A stretch of 38,781 nucleotides of DNA from Burkholderiales bacterium (GCA_012799975.1 JAAZKF010000111.1:1-38781); one strand, 5' to 3'. Numbered from the stretch's first letter, positions 18,458-28,296 are shown. Translations and numbers: made by a program. Notes: generated from the sequence alone by a model not told the origin.

Positions 18458-19147
18458 ATGGGTCTTGTCATGACGGAGGAACCGAGCACCATCCTGGTCG
18501 TCGACGACGAGGAGTCGATCCTGGAACTGCTGGACCTGGGTCTGGGTCGCGAAGGATTCCGGGTTCTGGCGGCGCGTACCGGAGCCGAGGCTTTGGACTT
18601 GTTCCGCGCCGAGAACCCGGACCTGGTAGTCCTGGATTGGATGCTGCCCGAAGTGGATGGGCTGGAGGTCTGCCGGCGCCTGCGCGCCTCGAACCAGGTT
18701 CCAATCCTGATGCTGACGGCACGCAACGACGTGGATGACCGGGTCCGGGGCCTGGAGACCGGAGCCGACGACTACCTGCCCAAGCCCTTCAAGTTCAAGG
18801 AACTCCTGGCTCGGGTGCGAGCCTTGTTGCGCCGGGCCGGTAGCGATCCCGGGAATCGCCTGGGATTCGACGATGTGGTCCTGGACCGCCGCGAGAGGCG
18901 CGTCACCCGAGCTGGCCAACCGGTAGAACTGACAGTCAAGGAATTCGAGATCCTGGAGTACCTGCTGCGCCACCCCCGCCAGGTCCTCTCGCGCGAACAA
19001 ATCCTCAACCAGGTCTGGGGCTGGGACTACCCCGGGGGGGCCAACGTGGTCGAGGTCCACCTCAGCGCCTTGCGGGCCAAACTGGGCGACTCGGACCGCC
19101 GGTTGATCCGGACCGTCCGGGGGGTGGGATATGCCCTCGGCTCGTGA
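18458..19147 (+). CDS. OmpR/PhoB-family response regulator
   Basis: ILVVDDEESILELLDLGL, VVLDWMLPEVDGLEV, DDYLPKPF; winged HTH. Start may be 18470. Confidence 0.92.
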   Translation: MGLVMTEEPSTILVVDDEESILELLDLGLGREGFRVLAARTGAEALDLFRAENPDLVVLDWMLPEVDGLEVCRRLRASNQVPILMLTARNDVDDRVRGLETGADDYLPKPFKFKELLARVRALLRRAGSDPGNRLGFDDVVLDRRERRVTRAGQPVELTVKEFEILEYLLRHPRQVLSREQILNQVWGWDYPGGANVVEVHLSALRAKLGDSDRRLIRTVRGVGYALGS

Positions 19148-20660
19148 ACGGAGAATCCTGCTCCCCGACCTGCCCCTGGCCTGGTTGGTAGCGGCCGGCT
19201 ACATCACCTGTCTGGTCGCCACCATCCTGCTGCTGGCCCTGGTCCTGCACCAATTGCTGGCCCGCTACCTGTGGTTCTCCACCCAGATGCGTCTGGTCGG
19301 TCAGGCTCGCAGCGCACTGGCTCTTACCGAGGGTGGTCGGGAACAGCGTCTGGCCCTCTCCGACCTGGCCCGACGCGAGCCCCATGAGGTGGTGCGTCTC
19401 CTGGCGGAAGCCGGTCTGACCTCCCGAATCCTGGACCCGCAAGGCCGGACCGTGGCCCAAGCCGGCCCGGAAGTCAAAGGGATGCCTCTACCCTCCCCGG
19501 AGCATCTCATCCGCGCGCGGAGCGGACGGATGGGGCGCCGTATGGTCGGGACGGCCTGGCTCGCGGAGGCCCCCCGCCGGCGCATGCTCCTGGTCCTGAT
19601 GCCCCTGGGCCCCCCACGGAGCTCGCCCCCCTGGCTCCAACTGGGGGCTCCCTGGCGCTTCGCCGAGGAACTCAACACCGAACTGGGCAGGATGCTCCTG
19701 TGGACGGGGCTGGGGGCCCTGCTCCTGGGCCTGGGTACCAGCCTGGTGATCGGCAGGCTCCTGGCCCGGCCGCTCCAGCACCTGGCTGCCACCGCCCACC
19801 GGGTGGCCGGCGGGGATCTCCAGGCCCGGGCCGGGCTCCCCGCAGGACGCAACGAGATCTCTGCGGTCGCTGCGGCCTTTGACGAGATGGTCGCGCGCCT
19901 GGAGCAGAGCTTCGCGGCCCAGAAGCGCTTCGTAGCCGACGCCTCGCACGAGCTCAAGACCCCCCTGACCTCGATCTCAGGCATGGCTGAGCTTCTCGAG
20001 CAGGCGACTCCTGAAGAGCAGCGCCGAGCCCTGGGCATCCTGCAGAAAGAAGCCAACCGCATGGGGCGGCTCATCGAAGAACTCCTGGCCCTGTCCCAAG
20101 CCGAGGAAATGCCACGAACCGAGAACTGGAGGATTTTCGACGCCTCCGGGCTCTTGCATGAACTGGCCGGGAGCTCATCCCTGATCGACCCGTCCCACCC
20201 GATCGAGCTGGTGATCCATGACCCTTTATGGGTCCGAGCCGACCATGACGGTCTGGCACGCGTGCTGCAGAACCTGCTGGACAATGCTCGCAAGCACTCC
20301 CCGTCGGGAACGCCGGTGAAGATCGAGGGGAGGGCGCTGCCGGGTCAGGTGGAGATCCTCATGCGGGACCAGGGACCCGGGATCCCGGAGCAGGCACTGC
20401 CCCACGTCTTCGAGCGATTCTATCGGGCCGATCCCTCGCGAGCCCGCAGCACAGGAGGAAGCGGCCTGGGTCTGGCCATCGTCCGGGAGATACTCCAAGC
20501 CCACCAAGGGCAGGCGCACCTGCGCAACCACCCTGAAGGCGGCCTGGAGGTCCTGATCCGCCTGCCTTCAGCGGATCTTCAGGACCAGACCCTTCCTTCT
20601 TCAGCTGCCTCCTGCAAAATGAAGACACAACCCACCGACACCGTGGAGGTCGAAAGATGA
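19131..20660 (+). CDS. Membrane sensor histidine kinase (HAMP, HisKA, HATPase)
   Basis: FVADASHELKTPLTSISGMAELLEQ, NLLDNARKHSPSG, DQGPGIPEQALPHVFERFYR, GGSGLGLAIVREI. Confidence 0.93.
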   Translation: MPSARERRILLPDLPLAWLVAAGYITCLVATILLLALVLHQLLARYLWFSTQMRLVGQARSALALTEGGREQRLALSDLARREPHEVVRLLAEAGLTSRILDPQGRTVAQAGPEVKGMPLPSPEHLIRARSGRMGRRMVGTAWLAEAPRRRMLLVLMPLGPPRSSPPWLQLGAPWRFAEELNTELGRMLLWTGLGALLLGLGTSLVIGRLLARPLQHLAATAHRVAGGDLQARAGLPAGRNEISAVAAAFDEMVARLEQSFAAQKRFVADASHELKTPLTSISGMAELLEQATPEEQRRALGILQKEANRMGRLIEELLALSQAEEMPRTENWRIFDASGLLHELAGSSSLIDPSHPIELVIHDPLWVRADHDGLARVLQNLLDNARKHSPSGTPVKIEGRALPGQVEILMRDQGPGIPEQALPHVFERFYRADPSRARSTGGSGLGLAIVREILQAHQGQAHLRNHPEGGLEVLIRLPSADLQDQTLPSSAASCKMKTQPTDTVEVER

Positions 20661-21238
20661 AGAACCTGAACCACTTCCTGCTGAGCGCCACCCTGGCCCT
20701 GAGTCTGGCGATGACCGGAATGGCCCTGGCCCAGGGGCCCGATTCCCGAGGGCCGGGGCCCAGGCGCCCGGGCTGTTGCCAAGTCAAACGGGGGGGCGGC
20801 CAAGGCCAGCAAGCCCCGCTGGCGCGGATGGCCCGCCATCTCAATCTCACCGACCAGCAGGTCCAGCAGATCGAGCCCATCATGAAGGAGTTCCGCGAGA
20901 AGGGGCAGGCCCATCGGCAGGCCCACCGCACCGCCTTCGAATCCATTCTCACGGCAGACCAGAAGGCCCGCCTGGCGCAGATGAAATCCGAGAACCGACG
21001 AGGTCCGCGCGGCTCGGGCTGGGCCCGGCTGGACCTGACCGACGAGCAGAAGGCCCGCCTGCAGTCGATGCGTGAAAAGGCCCAGGCCGAACGCCAGGCC
21101 GAAGTACAGACCCTGAAGGACCGGCTGGGAACCATCCTCACCGCCGAACAGAAGGAGAAGGCGGAGCAGTTCTTCAACCAACGCCCCCATCGGAAGGCTC
21201 CTTGCAGGAGGACTGACCCGAAATGCCCCAACTTCTGA
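20657..21238 (+). CDS. Spy/CpxP-like (LTXXQ) periplasmic protein
   Basis: Signal peptide; LTDQQVQQI, LTADQKARL, LTDEQKARL, LTAEQKEKA; overlaps kinase stop. Confidence 0.8.
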   Translation: MKNLNHFLLSATLALSLAMTGMALAQGPDSRGPGPRRPGCCQVKRGGGQGQQAPLARMARHLNLTDQQVQQIEPIMKEFREKGQAHRQAHRTAFESILTADQKARLAQMKSENRRGPRGSGWARLDLTDEQKARLQSMREKAQAERQAEVQTLKDRLGTILTAEQKEKAEQFFNQRPHRKAPCRRTDPKCPNF

Positions 21239-21260
21239 TTGATCAGTACTGAAGACCTGT

Positions 21261-21288
21261 AGATGGGCCCTCCGCGGAGGGCCCATCT
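21261..21288. terminator. Perfect palindromic hairpin after Spy-like gene
   Basis: AGATGGGCCCTCCG/CGGAGGGCCCATCT. Confidence 0.6.
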
Positions 21289-21324
21289 CGTCCCTGCGGA
21301 ACTGCGAGCGTGGATTGCCCCCCA

Positions 21325-21364
21325 GGGCATGCCAGGCCTGGCCATCAAAAGGCCTGGCATGCCC
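21325..21364. terminator. Second strong hairpin, 36 bp after the first
   Basis: GGGCATGCCAGGCCT-GGCCATCAAA-AGGCCTGGCATGCCC, 15-bp perfect stem. Confidence 0.5.
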
Positions 21365-21406
21365 CGAGAGAGAATCAGAAGGTCACCTTGGAGCGGAGGC
21401 GGACCG

Positions 21407-21799
21407 ATGAACGGCGTGCCCAGAGAACGGAGGAGACTCCCACGTTACGTCCTGCCGGGAGGAGTGCGCCCGGATGAAGACCACCTCGCCCCCCCTATCG
21501 AAATCCTGGACATCGGAGCGGGAGGCATCCGGTTTGAAACGGATCGCCGGATCCCCCCGGGACACCGGGTCCGCTTCTGGTTTGACTACTATATCATGGC
21601 TTTCAGGGTTCAATGCGAGGTGGCCTGGACCCGGCTGGGCCTGGATGGTGCCTGGGAACACGGCGCGCGCTTCGTCGACCTGAGCCGTTCCGAGACCGTC
21701 GTGGTGGAGCGCTACGTGCAAGAACTGCATCAGGTCCTCAAAGAACAGGGTCATCCCCTCCCGGAGGAATTCCTGGAGCACTCCGGAGACCCGGGCTGA
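21407..21799 (+). CDS. PilZ domain protein
   Basis: RRRLPRYVL (RxxxR) and LDIGAGGIRF (DxGxxG variant of (D/N)xSxxG). Confidence 0.72.
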   Translation: MNGVPRERRRLPRYVLPGGVRPDEDHLAPPIEILDIGAGGIRFETDRRIPPGHRVRFWFDYYIMAFRVQCEVAWTRLGLDGAWEHGARFVDLSRSETVVVERYVQELHQVLKEQGHPLPEEFLEHSGDPG

Positions 21800-21812
21800 G
21801 TCCACTGAGCCG

Positions 21813-22517
21813 ATGTGCGAGGCCCCCCCGCTTTTCAGATTTCAGGAGGCTTTTCAGTTGTCCAGGGCCTGGCCCGACCCTTCCGTTCCGGAAAAAATCC
21901 GCAAAAACACGGTGCGACTATTGCGCCCGTTCCGTCCGGACGGAGCGACGCTGCGCCTGATCCGTTGGGAGGATGAAAGCCTGGCGGTCAGCAAGGATTT
22001 CCTGGACAGCCCTCCGCTGTACCGTCGGACGGTAGGTCGTTTCCTGATCCGCCGCGAGGTTGGCGCCTATCGCCGACTTTCAGGGGTTCCAGGCCTGCCT
22101 CGCCTGCTGGCCCACCCGCACCCGGAAGTCCTGGTCCTGGAGCATATCCCGGGGACGGAGGTCCGACTCCTGGGGCCCGGAGAACTTCCGCCCGAGGCTT
22201 TGAGCCAACTGCGCCAGACCCTGGAGGAGATGCACCGGGCGGGCATCCTGCACATGGACCTGGGCCACGACAGCAACGGGGATTTCGGTCGGGATACCAA
22301 CATGATCTGGGCAGAGCACGGTCAGCTCTACCTGATCGACCTGGCCGGCGCCCTGATGATACCTCTGCCCCCCCCCCTCTTCCGGGCCCTGGCCCGTCAC
22401 GACCTGCTGGCCCTGACCAAGCTGCGCCGACGCTTCTTCGGAGGCACCGGGCCCGAGCCCGAGGAGGACCTCCCCCCCTGGGCCTGGAGGTTGTTCCGCT
22501 TCCTTCGGAAGGTCTAG
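21813..22517 (+). CDS. Protein kinase-like (RIO/LPS-kinase-type) protein
   Basis: LEEMHRAGILHMDLGHDSNGDFGRDTNMIWAEHGQLYLIDLAGAL, a catalytic-loop-like and DFG-like region. Confidence 0.65.
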   Translation: MCEAPPLFRFQEAFQLSRAWPDPSVPEKIRKNTVRLLRPFRPDGATLRLIRWEDESLAVSKDFLDSPPLYRRTVGRFLIRREVGAYRRLSGVPGLPRLLAHPHPEVLVLEHIPGTEVRLLGPGELPPEALSQLRQTLEEMHRAGILHMDLGHDSNGDFGRDTNMIWAEHGQLYLIDLAGALMIPLPPPLFRALARHDLLALTKLRRRFFGGTGPEPEEDLPPWAWRLFRFLRKV

Positions 22518-22534
22518 GAACCCGGCTGACCTCT

Positions 22535-22942
22535 TCAGATCCGGTGCATGTAGATGAAGAGCTCTTCCCTCTGGACCCGTATGGTGACCCCCAGCTTCTG
22601 CCCCTGGGCCTGAAGGTCCCGGCGCAGGGCCACCATGTTGGCTGTACTGCAGGCCGTGGTACGGGCGTGGATCAACAGGGCAAAACCGTCCGGTTGGGAG
22701 GTCTGCTCGATCCGCAGGATCTCCAGGCCCCGAGTCTCGAGCAGTGAATGGATGTGACCCACCAGCGAGGCCTGATAGGCCCCGTCCACCATGACCTGAT
22801 GGTCTCCTGCCACCACCCGGACCGGCGCCGGGGTCGGATTATCCATCTTCTCGTAACCGAAGACGGCCACCACGACGCGGCATCCCGACTCACACCGGGA
22901 GGGTTCGCATGAAAATCCGTTCGTCTGTAAGGTCTGATTCAT
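22535..22942 (-). CDS. ACT-domain protein (UPF0237-like)
   Basis: HIHSLLETRGLEILRIEQTSQPDGFALLIHART...LRRDLQAQGQKLGVTIRVQREELFIYMHRI. Confidence 0.72.
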   Translation of the reverse strand: MNQTLQTNGFSCEPSRCESGCRVVVAVFGYEKMDNPTPAPVRVVAGDHQVMVDGAYQASLVGHIHSLLETRGLEILRIEQTSQPDGFALLIHARTTACSTANMVALRRDLQAQGQKLGVTIRVQREELFIYMHRI

Positions 22943-25668
22943 TTCAGTCGCACCACCGTCACGCCCAGTCCTCCTTCATATATCTCACCCAACCGGTGCT
23001 CGGCCACCATCGGGTGTTTCTTGAGATAACGGGTCACTGCGGTCCGCAGTGCCCCGGTGCCCTTGCCGTGGATGATCTCCAACTTCTCGAGGTTGGCCAA
23101 CGAGGCCTCGTCGAGCCGATGATCCAATTCGAAGAGGGCCTCGTCCACCGTCATCCCGCGCAGGTCCACCCGGGTCGAGACCTCAGCCCGACGCGACTCG
23201 GGAAGGCGGACTACCTCCGAGCGGGGAGCCACCTGTTCCAGTTCATCGCAGTCCACCTTGACCCGGATGACTCCCACCTGGACCTCCACGCGCGACCCCG
23301 ACGAAGAGAGCACCGTCCCCTCCTGTCCGAAACGACGGACGTAGACGTGGGTCCCCGGCTCCATGGGCCGTAAATCCTGCGCGCGCTGCGGAGGTCGGGG
23401 GGCCAGACGGTCTACCCGCCTGGTCAACTCCTGAAGCTCGGCTTCCAAGGTCCGGGCTTCTACGCGAGCTTCCTGGTCCAGTTCATCCTGGGCGTGCCGC
23501 GCAACCGGGATTTCGGTCTCCGAACTGGTGGGCAGGAGCTCCTCGCCATCCTCGAGTTCCTCCTCCGTTGTCTGGTCGGGGAGGTCCGCCCGGTCTTCCT
23601 GAGGCCCTTCCGGAGGGGCGGGTTCCTCTTCAGAAGGAAGAGCGTCCTCTGCGGCCGGCGTCGGGTACCATCGTGCCGGTTCCGAGTCCGCCGGAGCATC
23701 GGGTCGGAAGCGGCGGACCGCCTCGCGGAGGGCCTCGGCCAGCTCGGCGGAGGCCACCGGGGAAAGTTCTGCCAGCAGTTCCAGATCCTCGGAACGGACC
23801 AGGGCTCCGGCCAGTTCGGCGGCCAGACGGCGGGCCTCTTCCAACGAATCCCTGCGGGCGCGTCCCAAAGAAGCCAGACGTTCGCGGAAGCTGCGCAACA
23901 TGCCATGCACCTGCGAGCGGGCTTCGGTCAGCAGTTCCCGAGCCTCGCGTCCCGCATCCCCCAGAAGCTGTTCGCGCTCGGTCTGGATCCCGGCCAGAAG
24001 CTCTTCATATTCCCGGCGCAGTTGCTCGGCCTGACTACGCTCGCCCTCCAGTATCTGGCCCAGGCGCTCAGCGGCGTCCCGCTCCTGCTCGAGCTCATCG
24101 AGAAGGCCCTCAACCTGGACGTGGTGACGGCCCAGATGCTCGCGAGCCCGCCGCTGCACCTCGAAGGGTAGCCCCAGACGGGCGGCGATCCGCAGAGCGT
24201 TGGAGCGACCCGGGATGCCCATGATGACCCGGTAGGTCGGTTCGAGGGTCTCGGAGTCGAACTCCACGGCGGCGTTGCTGATCCCAGCAGTTCGCGAAGC
24301 GAAGACCTTCAGTTCAGAGAGATGGGTGGTGACCACCGTCCGACAGCCATGCTCGTGCAGATATTCCAGAAGCGCCATGCCCAGGGCACTGCCCTCGGAC
24401 GGATCGGTGCCGGCTCCCAGTTCATCCAACAGCACCATGGTGCGCGGACCCGCCGCAGGCAGGATCCGGATGATCTGGGTCAGGTGCGAGGAGAAGGTCG
24501 ACAGGTTTTGGGCGATGCTCTGCTCGTCGCCGATATCCGCCCAGACCTGGTCGAGGAAAGGAAGGCGGGTCCCCGCTCGGGCCGGAACCGGCATGCCGGC
24601 CAGCGCCATCAGGGTGACCAGCCCCGTGGTCTTCAGCGAAACCGTCTTGCCCCCGGTGTTGGGCCCGGTGATGACCAGGGTCCGAACCTCGCCCGAAAGG
24701 TCCAGGGAGATCGGGACGACGTCCTCACCCGAGCGTTCCACCAGCAGCGGGTGACGTGCCTCCACCAGGTGCAATTCTCCCTCTTCGGTCAGATCGGGCA
24801 ACACACAGCCGACAGAGCGACTGTAGGCTGCCAGGGCCAGAAGGGCATCGAGATGCGCCAGTTCCTCGCCGGCCACCCGGAGTTCCTCGGCCTGGTGGGC
24901 CACCAGGCCGGAGAGGCGGGCCAGGATGGCCTCGACCTCCTTGGCCTCGGCCAAAGCGGCCGCACGCACGCGGTTTCCCATCTCCAGGATGGCCCATGGT
25001 TCCATGAATACCGTGGCGCCACTGGCCGACTGGTCGATCACCAGCCCGGGGAACTGCGAGCGGTGCTCCTGCTTGACGGGCACCACGAATCGACCGTCCC
25101 GCATGGTCACCAAGGGTTCCTGCAGCATGCGCGTGAATGCAGACGAGCGGATCAGCCGATTGAGATGGTCCTGGACGCGGGCCTGCAGGGTCGCCAACTC
25201 GCTGCGCAACTGGCGCAGGCGAGGCGAAGCCGAATCCAACACGCGGCCGTCCACCGACAAGGCCCGGAAGATCGCCTGTTCCAAGGCGGCGAAGGCGGGC
25301 AATCCCAGAGCTCGGTCCGCCAACAGGGGATGGTCGTCCTGGTGCTCGCGCAGGTAGCGCCCGGTCTTCCTGGAGGCGACCGTCAGGTCCCCCAGGGCCA
25401 GCAGATCCGCAGGCTGCAGGCTGCGTCCCTTCTCAGCGCCCTGCAGGGCCTCCCGACAATCGCGCAGGCCACCAGCGCCGATTCCCACTGCCTGATCGTG
25501 CAGCCTCAGGGCTTCACGCAGCTCCTCCTGTCGGCGTAGGGCCTCCTCCAGGGTGTCCGCCGGCTCGATCTGCAGCACCCGCTCGGATCCTGGTTCCCAA
25601 TGGGCATTGCGAGCCACGATGGCCAACACCTTGTCGAATTCCAGGACGCGTCGGGAGTGGGGATCCAT
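22939..25668 (-). CDS. mutS2: Endonuclease MutS2 (MutS ATPase + Smr domain)
   Basis: LVITGPNTGGKTVSLKTTGLVTLMALAGMPVPA, VLLDELGAGTDPSEGSALG, C-terminal Smr VDLRGMTVDEAL...IIHGKGTGALR. Confidence 0.95.
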   Translation of the reverse strand: MDPHSRRVLEFDKVLAIVARNAHWEPGSERVLQIEPADTLEEALRRQEELREALRLHDQAVGIGAGGLRDCREALQGAEKGRSLQPADLLALGDLTVASRKTGRYLREHQDDHPLLADRALGLPAFAALEQAIFRALSVDGRVLDSASPRLRQLRSELATLQARVQDHLNRLIRSSAFTRMLQEPLVTMRDGRFVVPVKQEHRSQFPGLVIDQSASGATVFMEPWAILEMGNRVRAAALAEAKEVEAILARLSGLVAHQAEELRVAGEELAHLDALLALAAYSRSVGCVLPDLTEEGELHLVEARHPLLVERSGEDVVPISLDLSGEVRTLVITGPNTGGKTVSLKTTGLVTLMALAGMPVPARAGTRLPFLDQVWADIGDEQSIAQNLSTFSSHLTQIIRILPAAGPRTMVLLDELGAGTDPSEGSALGMALLEYLHEHGCRTVVTTHLSELKVFASRTAGISNAAVEFDSETLEPTYRVIMGIPGRSNALRIAARLGLPFEVQRRAREHLGRHHVQVEGLLDELEQERDAAERLGQILEGERSQAEQLRREYEELLAGIQTEREQLLGDAGREARELLTEARSQVHGMLRSFRERLASLGRARRDSLEEARRLAAELAGALVRSEDLELLAELSPVASAELAEALREAVRRFRPDAPADSEPARWYPTPAAEDALPSEEEPAPPEGPQEDRADLPDQTTEEELEDGEELLPTSSETEIPVARHAQDELDQEARVEARTLEAELQELTRRVDRLAPRPPQRAQDLRPMEPGTHVYVRRFGQEGTVLSSSGSRVEVQVGVIRVKVDCDELEQVAPRSEVVRLPESRRAEVSTRVDLRGMTVDEALFELDHRLDEASLANLEKLEIIHGKGTGALRTAVTRYLKKHPMVAEHRLGEIYEGGLGVTVVRLK

Positions 25669-25751
25669 GGCCGCGACTGGTTCGCAGCCGAGAAGGCACC
25701 TCCTGCGTTGTAGGCTTTCAGCGACCGTTTGCGAATAACTGCCCCAATAAC

Positions 25752-28292
25752 ATGACCACCAAGCGCTTCCTCCCACTGCGGACGCGGCTTCTGCTCTCGG
25801 TCGTCCCGCTTCTGCTCCTGTTCATGGCCTTCAATTTCGTGGTGATCCTGCATCACGAGACGCGGAACCTGACCCGCGAAACCGAGAAACGGGCATCATC
25901 CCTGGCGGCCGGCCTGTCGATCCTGTCGGCGGAGGCCATGCTGACCTTCTCGAACTACCTCCTGGACCAGAACACGGCCCGTTTCGGAAGCCTTCCCGAT
26001 GTAGCCTACTGCATGGTCCTGGGGCCCGATGGCGCCATCCGTGCCCACTCGCAGAGCTCAGAGGTGGGCCGCCGCTACCAGGACACGCTCACCCGGAGCG
26101 CCGTCTCCACAGCCATTGAACGCATCGAATACCAGGTATGGGAAGGCCGGAAGATACTGGACGTGGCCACCCCCATCCGGGTGGGCGATCGGCGCCTGGG
26201 AACGGTCCGGATCGGCCTGACGTTGGACGGCAGGGACCAGGTCCTGGAGCAGTCGCGACGCTACCTCGTAGGTCTGACCCTGGTCCTCCTGTCGGGAGCC
26301 CTGCTCTTCACCGCCTTCATCGCCCGCTGGTTCACCGACCCCCTCCTGAACCTGGCGGCGGTCTCGCGAGACTTGGCCCAGGGCAACCTGGATGCCCGCG
26401 CCGACACCGGCCGCCGCGACGAAATCGGATTTCTGGGGGAGGGCCTCAACCGGATGGCCCGGCGCCTCCAATCACAGGTGGAGCGTGAGAGGCTGGCCCG
26501 AGAAAAACTGCAGGAGAGGGTTCGGGACCTTCTGGACTTTGCCGACGGGGTCATGTCGGGGAACCTGCACGGCCAGGCCACTGTCGAGGACCTCGATGAG
26601 ATGGGGCAGTTGACCATGGCGGTCAACGAAATGGTCCGCCACCTGCGCAGCCTCCTGGAAGAGGAGCGGGCCAGCCGGGCCAACCTGGAACAGTCCAAAC
26701 AGGCTTTGGAACAAGCCCATGAGAAGCTCAAGGAGGTCGACCGACTCAAGAGCGAGTTCCTCAACACGGTAAGCCACGAGTTGCGCACCCCCCTGACCTC
26801 GATCAAGGCCTTTGCCGAGATCCTGCTGGAGAACCCGGCCGAAGACCCGGAAACCCAGATCGAGTTCCTGGGGATCATCAACAAAGAGGCCGACCGGCTC
26901 ACCCGGCTTATCAACAACCTGCTGGATCTCTCACGGATCGAGGCGGGCAAGATGAAGTGGGACTTCCAGGAGGTAGACCTGGACGAAGTCGTCTCCTGCG
27001 CCGCCGCCACCCTCCGAGGGGCTACCGAGAAGAAGGGTGTGCATCTGGAGGTCTCTCACCGCCCCGGGATGCTGGTCCGGGGCGATCGGGACAAGCTGAT
27101 CCAGGTATTGACGAACTTGCTCGGCAATGCGATCAAGTTCACCTCGGAAGGTGGAAGGATCCGCGTGGCCGCCTGGAAGGGCGAAGACCATCACGAGATG
27201 ACCGTCGAGGACACGGGCATCGGCATCCCCGAGAAGTTCCTGGAGGTGATCTTCGAGAAGTTCGGCCGCGTAGATTCGTCCGAAACCCGGGAGATCAAGG
27301 GAACCGGATTGGGGCTTTCGATTGCCCACAGCATCGTACAGGCCCACTCCGGCGAGATTTCCGTCGAGAGCACGGAAGGGCAGGGCAGCACCTTCCGGGT
27401 CGTCCTTCCCGCCTTGAAGCAGATGGAACGCCCCCGGATGGCCCTTCCCCACCGCCTGCTGAGTGAGCCGGGGACGGGCCGAACCGTCCTGGTCGTGGAT
27501 GATGAAGAGAATATCCGCCGCCTCCTTCGTTACATCCTGGAGGGCGAAGGATTCCGGGTCCTGGAGGCGCAGAACGGCCGACAGGCCATGGACATGGCGC
27601 TGGAAAACCATCCCGACGTGATCACCTTGGATATCATGCTGCCTGACAAGGACGGATTCGAAGTCCTGAAGGACCTCAAGGAGAATCCCGAACTCCAGGC
27701 CATTCCGGTGGTGATCCTGTCCATCATCGAGGACCGCGAGAAGGTCTTCCGCATGGGCGCGGCGGGATTCCTGTCCAAGCCGATCGACCGCGACGCCCTC
27801 TTGAACCGCATCCACGAGCTGACCGCCGGGATCAGCCTGAAGGATCGCGAGGTCCTCCTGGTTGACGATGACGAGGCCACGCTCCAAGCCCTGACGGCCA
27901 CCTTCCAAGCGCGGGGTTTCCGGGTCCGAACCGCCCGGGATGGAGAGAAGGCCTTGGGCGAAATCGCTCGGAAACACCCGGCCATCGTGGTGTTGGACCT
28001 GAACATGCCCCGGATGTCCGGGCACGAGGTGATCCGGGAGCTGAAGCGCAATTCCCAGACAGCCGCCATCCCCATCCTGGTCCTGACGGGGTCTCCGCCC
28101 GACGAGCACACCCACGCCCTGGGGATGGGCGCGGACGCACTGCTCACCAAACCTTTCTCACTGGACGAATTGACCGACCTGGTGCGCAACACCCTGGCCG
28201 AAGCGACGGTGGTAGGGGCAAGTTCTCCAGCCCCTCCCAGCCCACCCGCCCCGACGGCGGGTGCCGCCGCCACGGAACCGACGGAGGAGTAG
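25752..28292 (+). CDS. Hybrid sensor histidine kinase with two C-terminal receiver domains
   Basis: Two TM segments around a periplasmic sensor region, HAMP, FLNTVSHELRTPLTSIKAFAEILLE, HATPase motifs, REC1 ITLDIMLPDKDG, REC2 VVLDLNMPRMSG. Confidence 0.94.
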   Translation: MTTKRFLPLRTRLLLSVVPLLLLFMAFNFVVILHHETRNLTRETEKRASSLAAGLSILSAEAMLTFSNYLLDQNTARFGSLPDVAYCMVLGPDGAIRAHSQSSEVGRRYQDTLTRSAVSTAIERIEYQVWEGRKILDVATPIRVGDRRLGTVRIGLTLDGRDQVLEQSRRYLVGLTLVLLSGALLFTAFIARWFTDPLLNLAAVSRDLAQGNLDARADTGRRDEIGFLGEGLNRMARRLQSQVERERLAREKLQERVRDLLDFADGVMSGNLHGQATVEDLDEMGQLTMAVNEMVRHLRSLLEEERASRANLEQSKQALEQAHEKLKEVDRLKSEFLNTVSHELRTPLTSIKAFAEILLENPAEDPETQIEFLGIINKEADRLTRLINNLLDLSRIEAGKMKWDFQEVDLDEVVSCAAATLRGATEKKGVHLEVSHRPGMLVRGDRDKLIQVLTNLLGNAIKFTSEGGRIRVAAWKGEDHHEMTVEDTGIGIPEKFLEVIFEKFGRVDSSETREIKGTGLGLSIAHSIVQAHSGEISVESTEGQGSTFRVVLPALKQMERPRMALPHRLLSEPGTGRTVLVVDDEENIRRLLRYILEGEGFRVLEAQNGRQAMDMALENHPDVITLDIMLPDKDGFEVLKDLKENPELQAIPVVILSIIEDREKVFRMGAAGFLSKPIDRDALLNRIHELTAGISLKDREVLLVDDDEATLQALTATFQARGFRVRTARDGEKALGEIARKHPAIVVLDLNMPRMSGHEVIRELKRNSQTAAIPILVLTGSPPDEHTHALGMGADALLTKPFSLDELTDLVRNTLAEATVVGASSPAPPSPPAPTAGAAATEPTEE

Positions 28293-28296
28293 CTGA

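Noticed and set aside
24322-25539. 405-aa plus-strand ORF
   Set aside because: Antisense to mutS2.
26931-28115. 394-aa minus-strand ORF
   Set aside because: Antisense to the hybrid histidine kinase receiver region.
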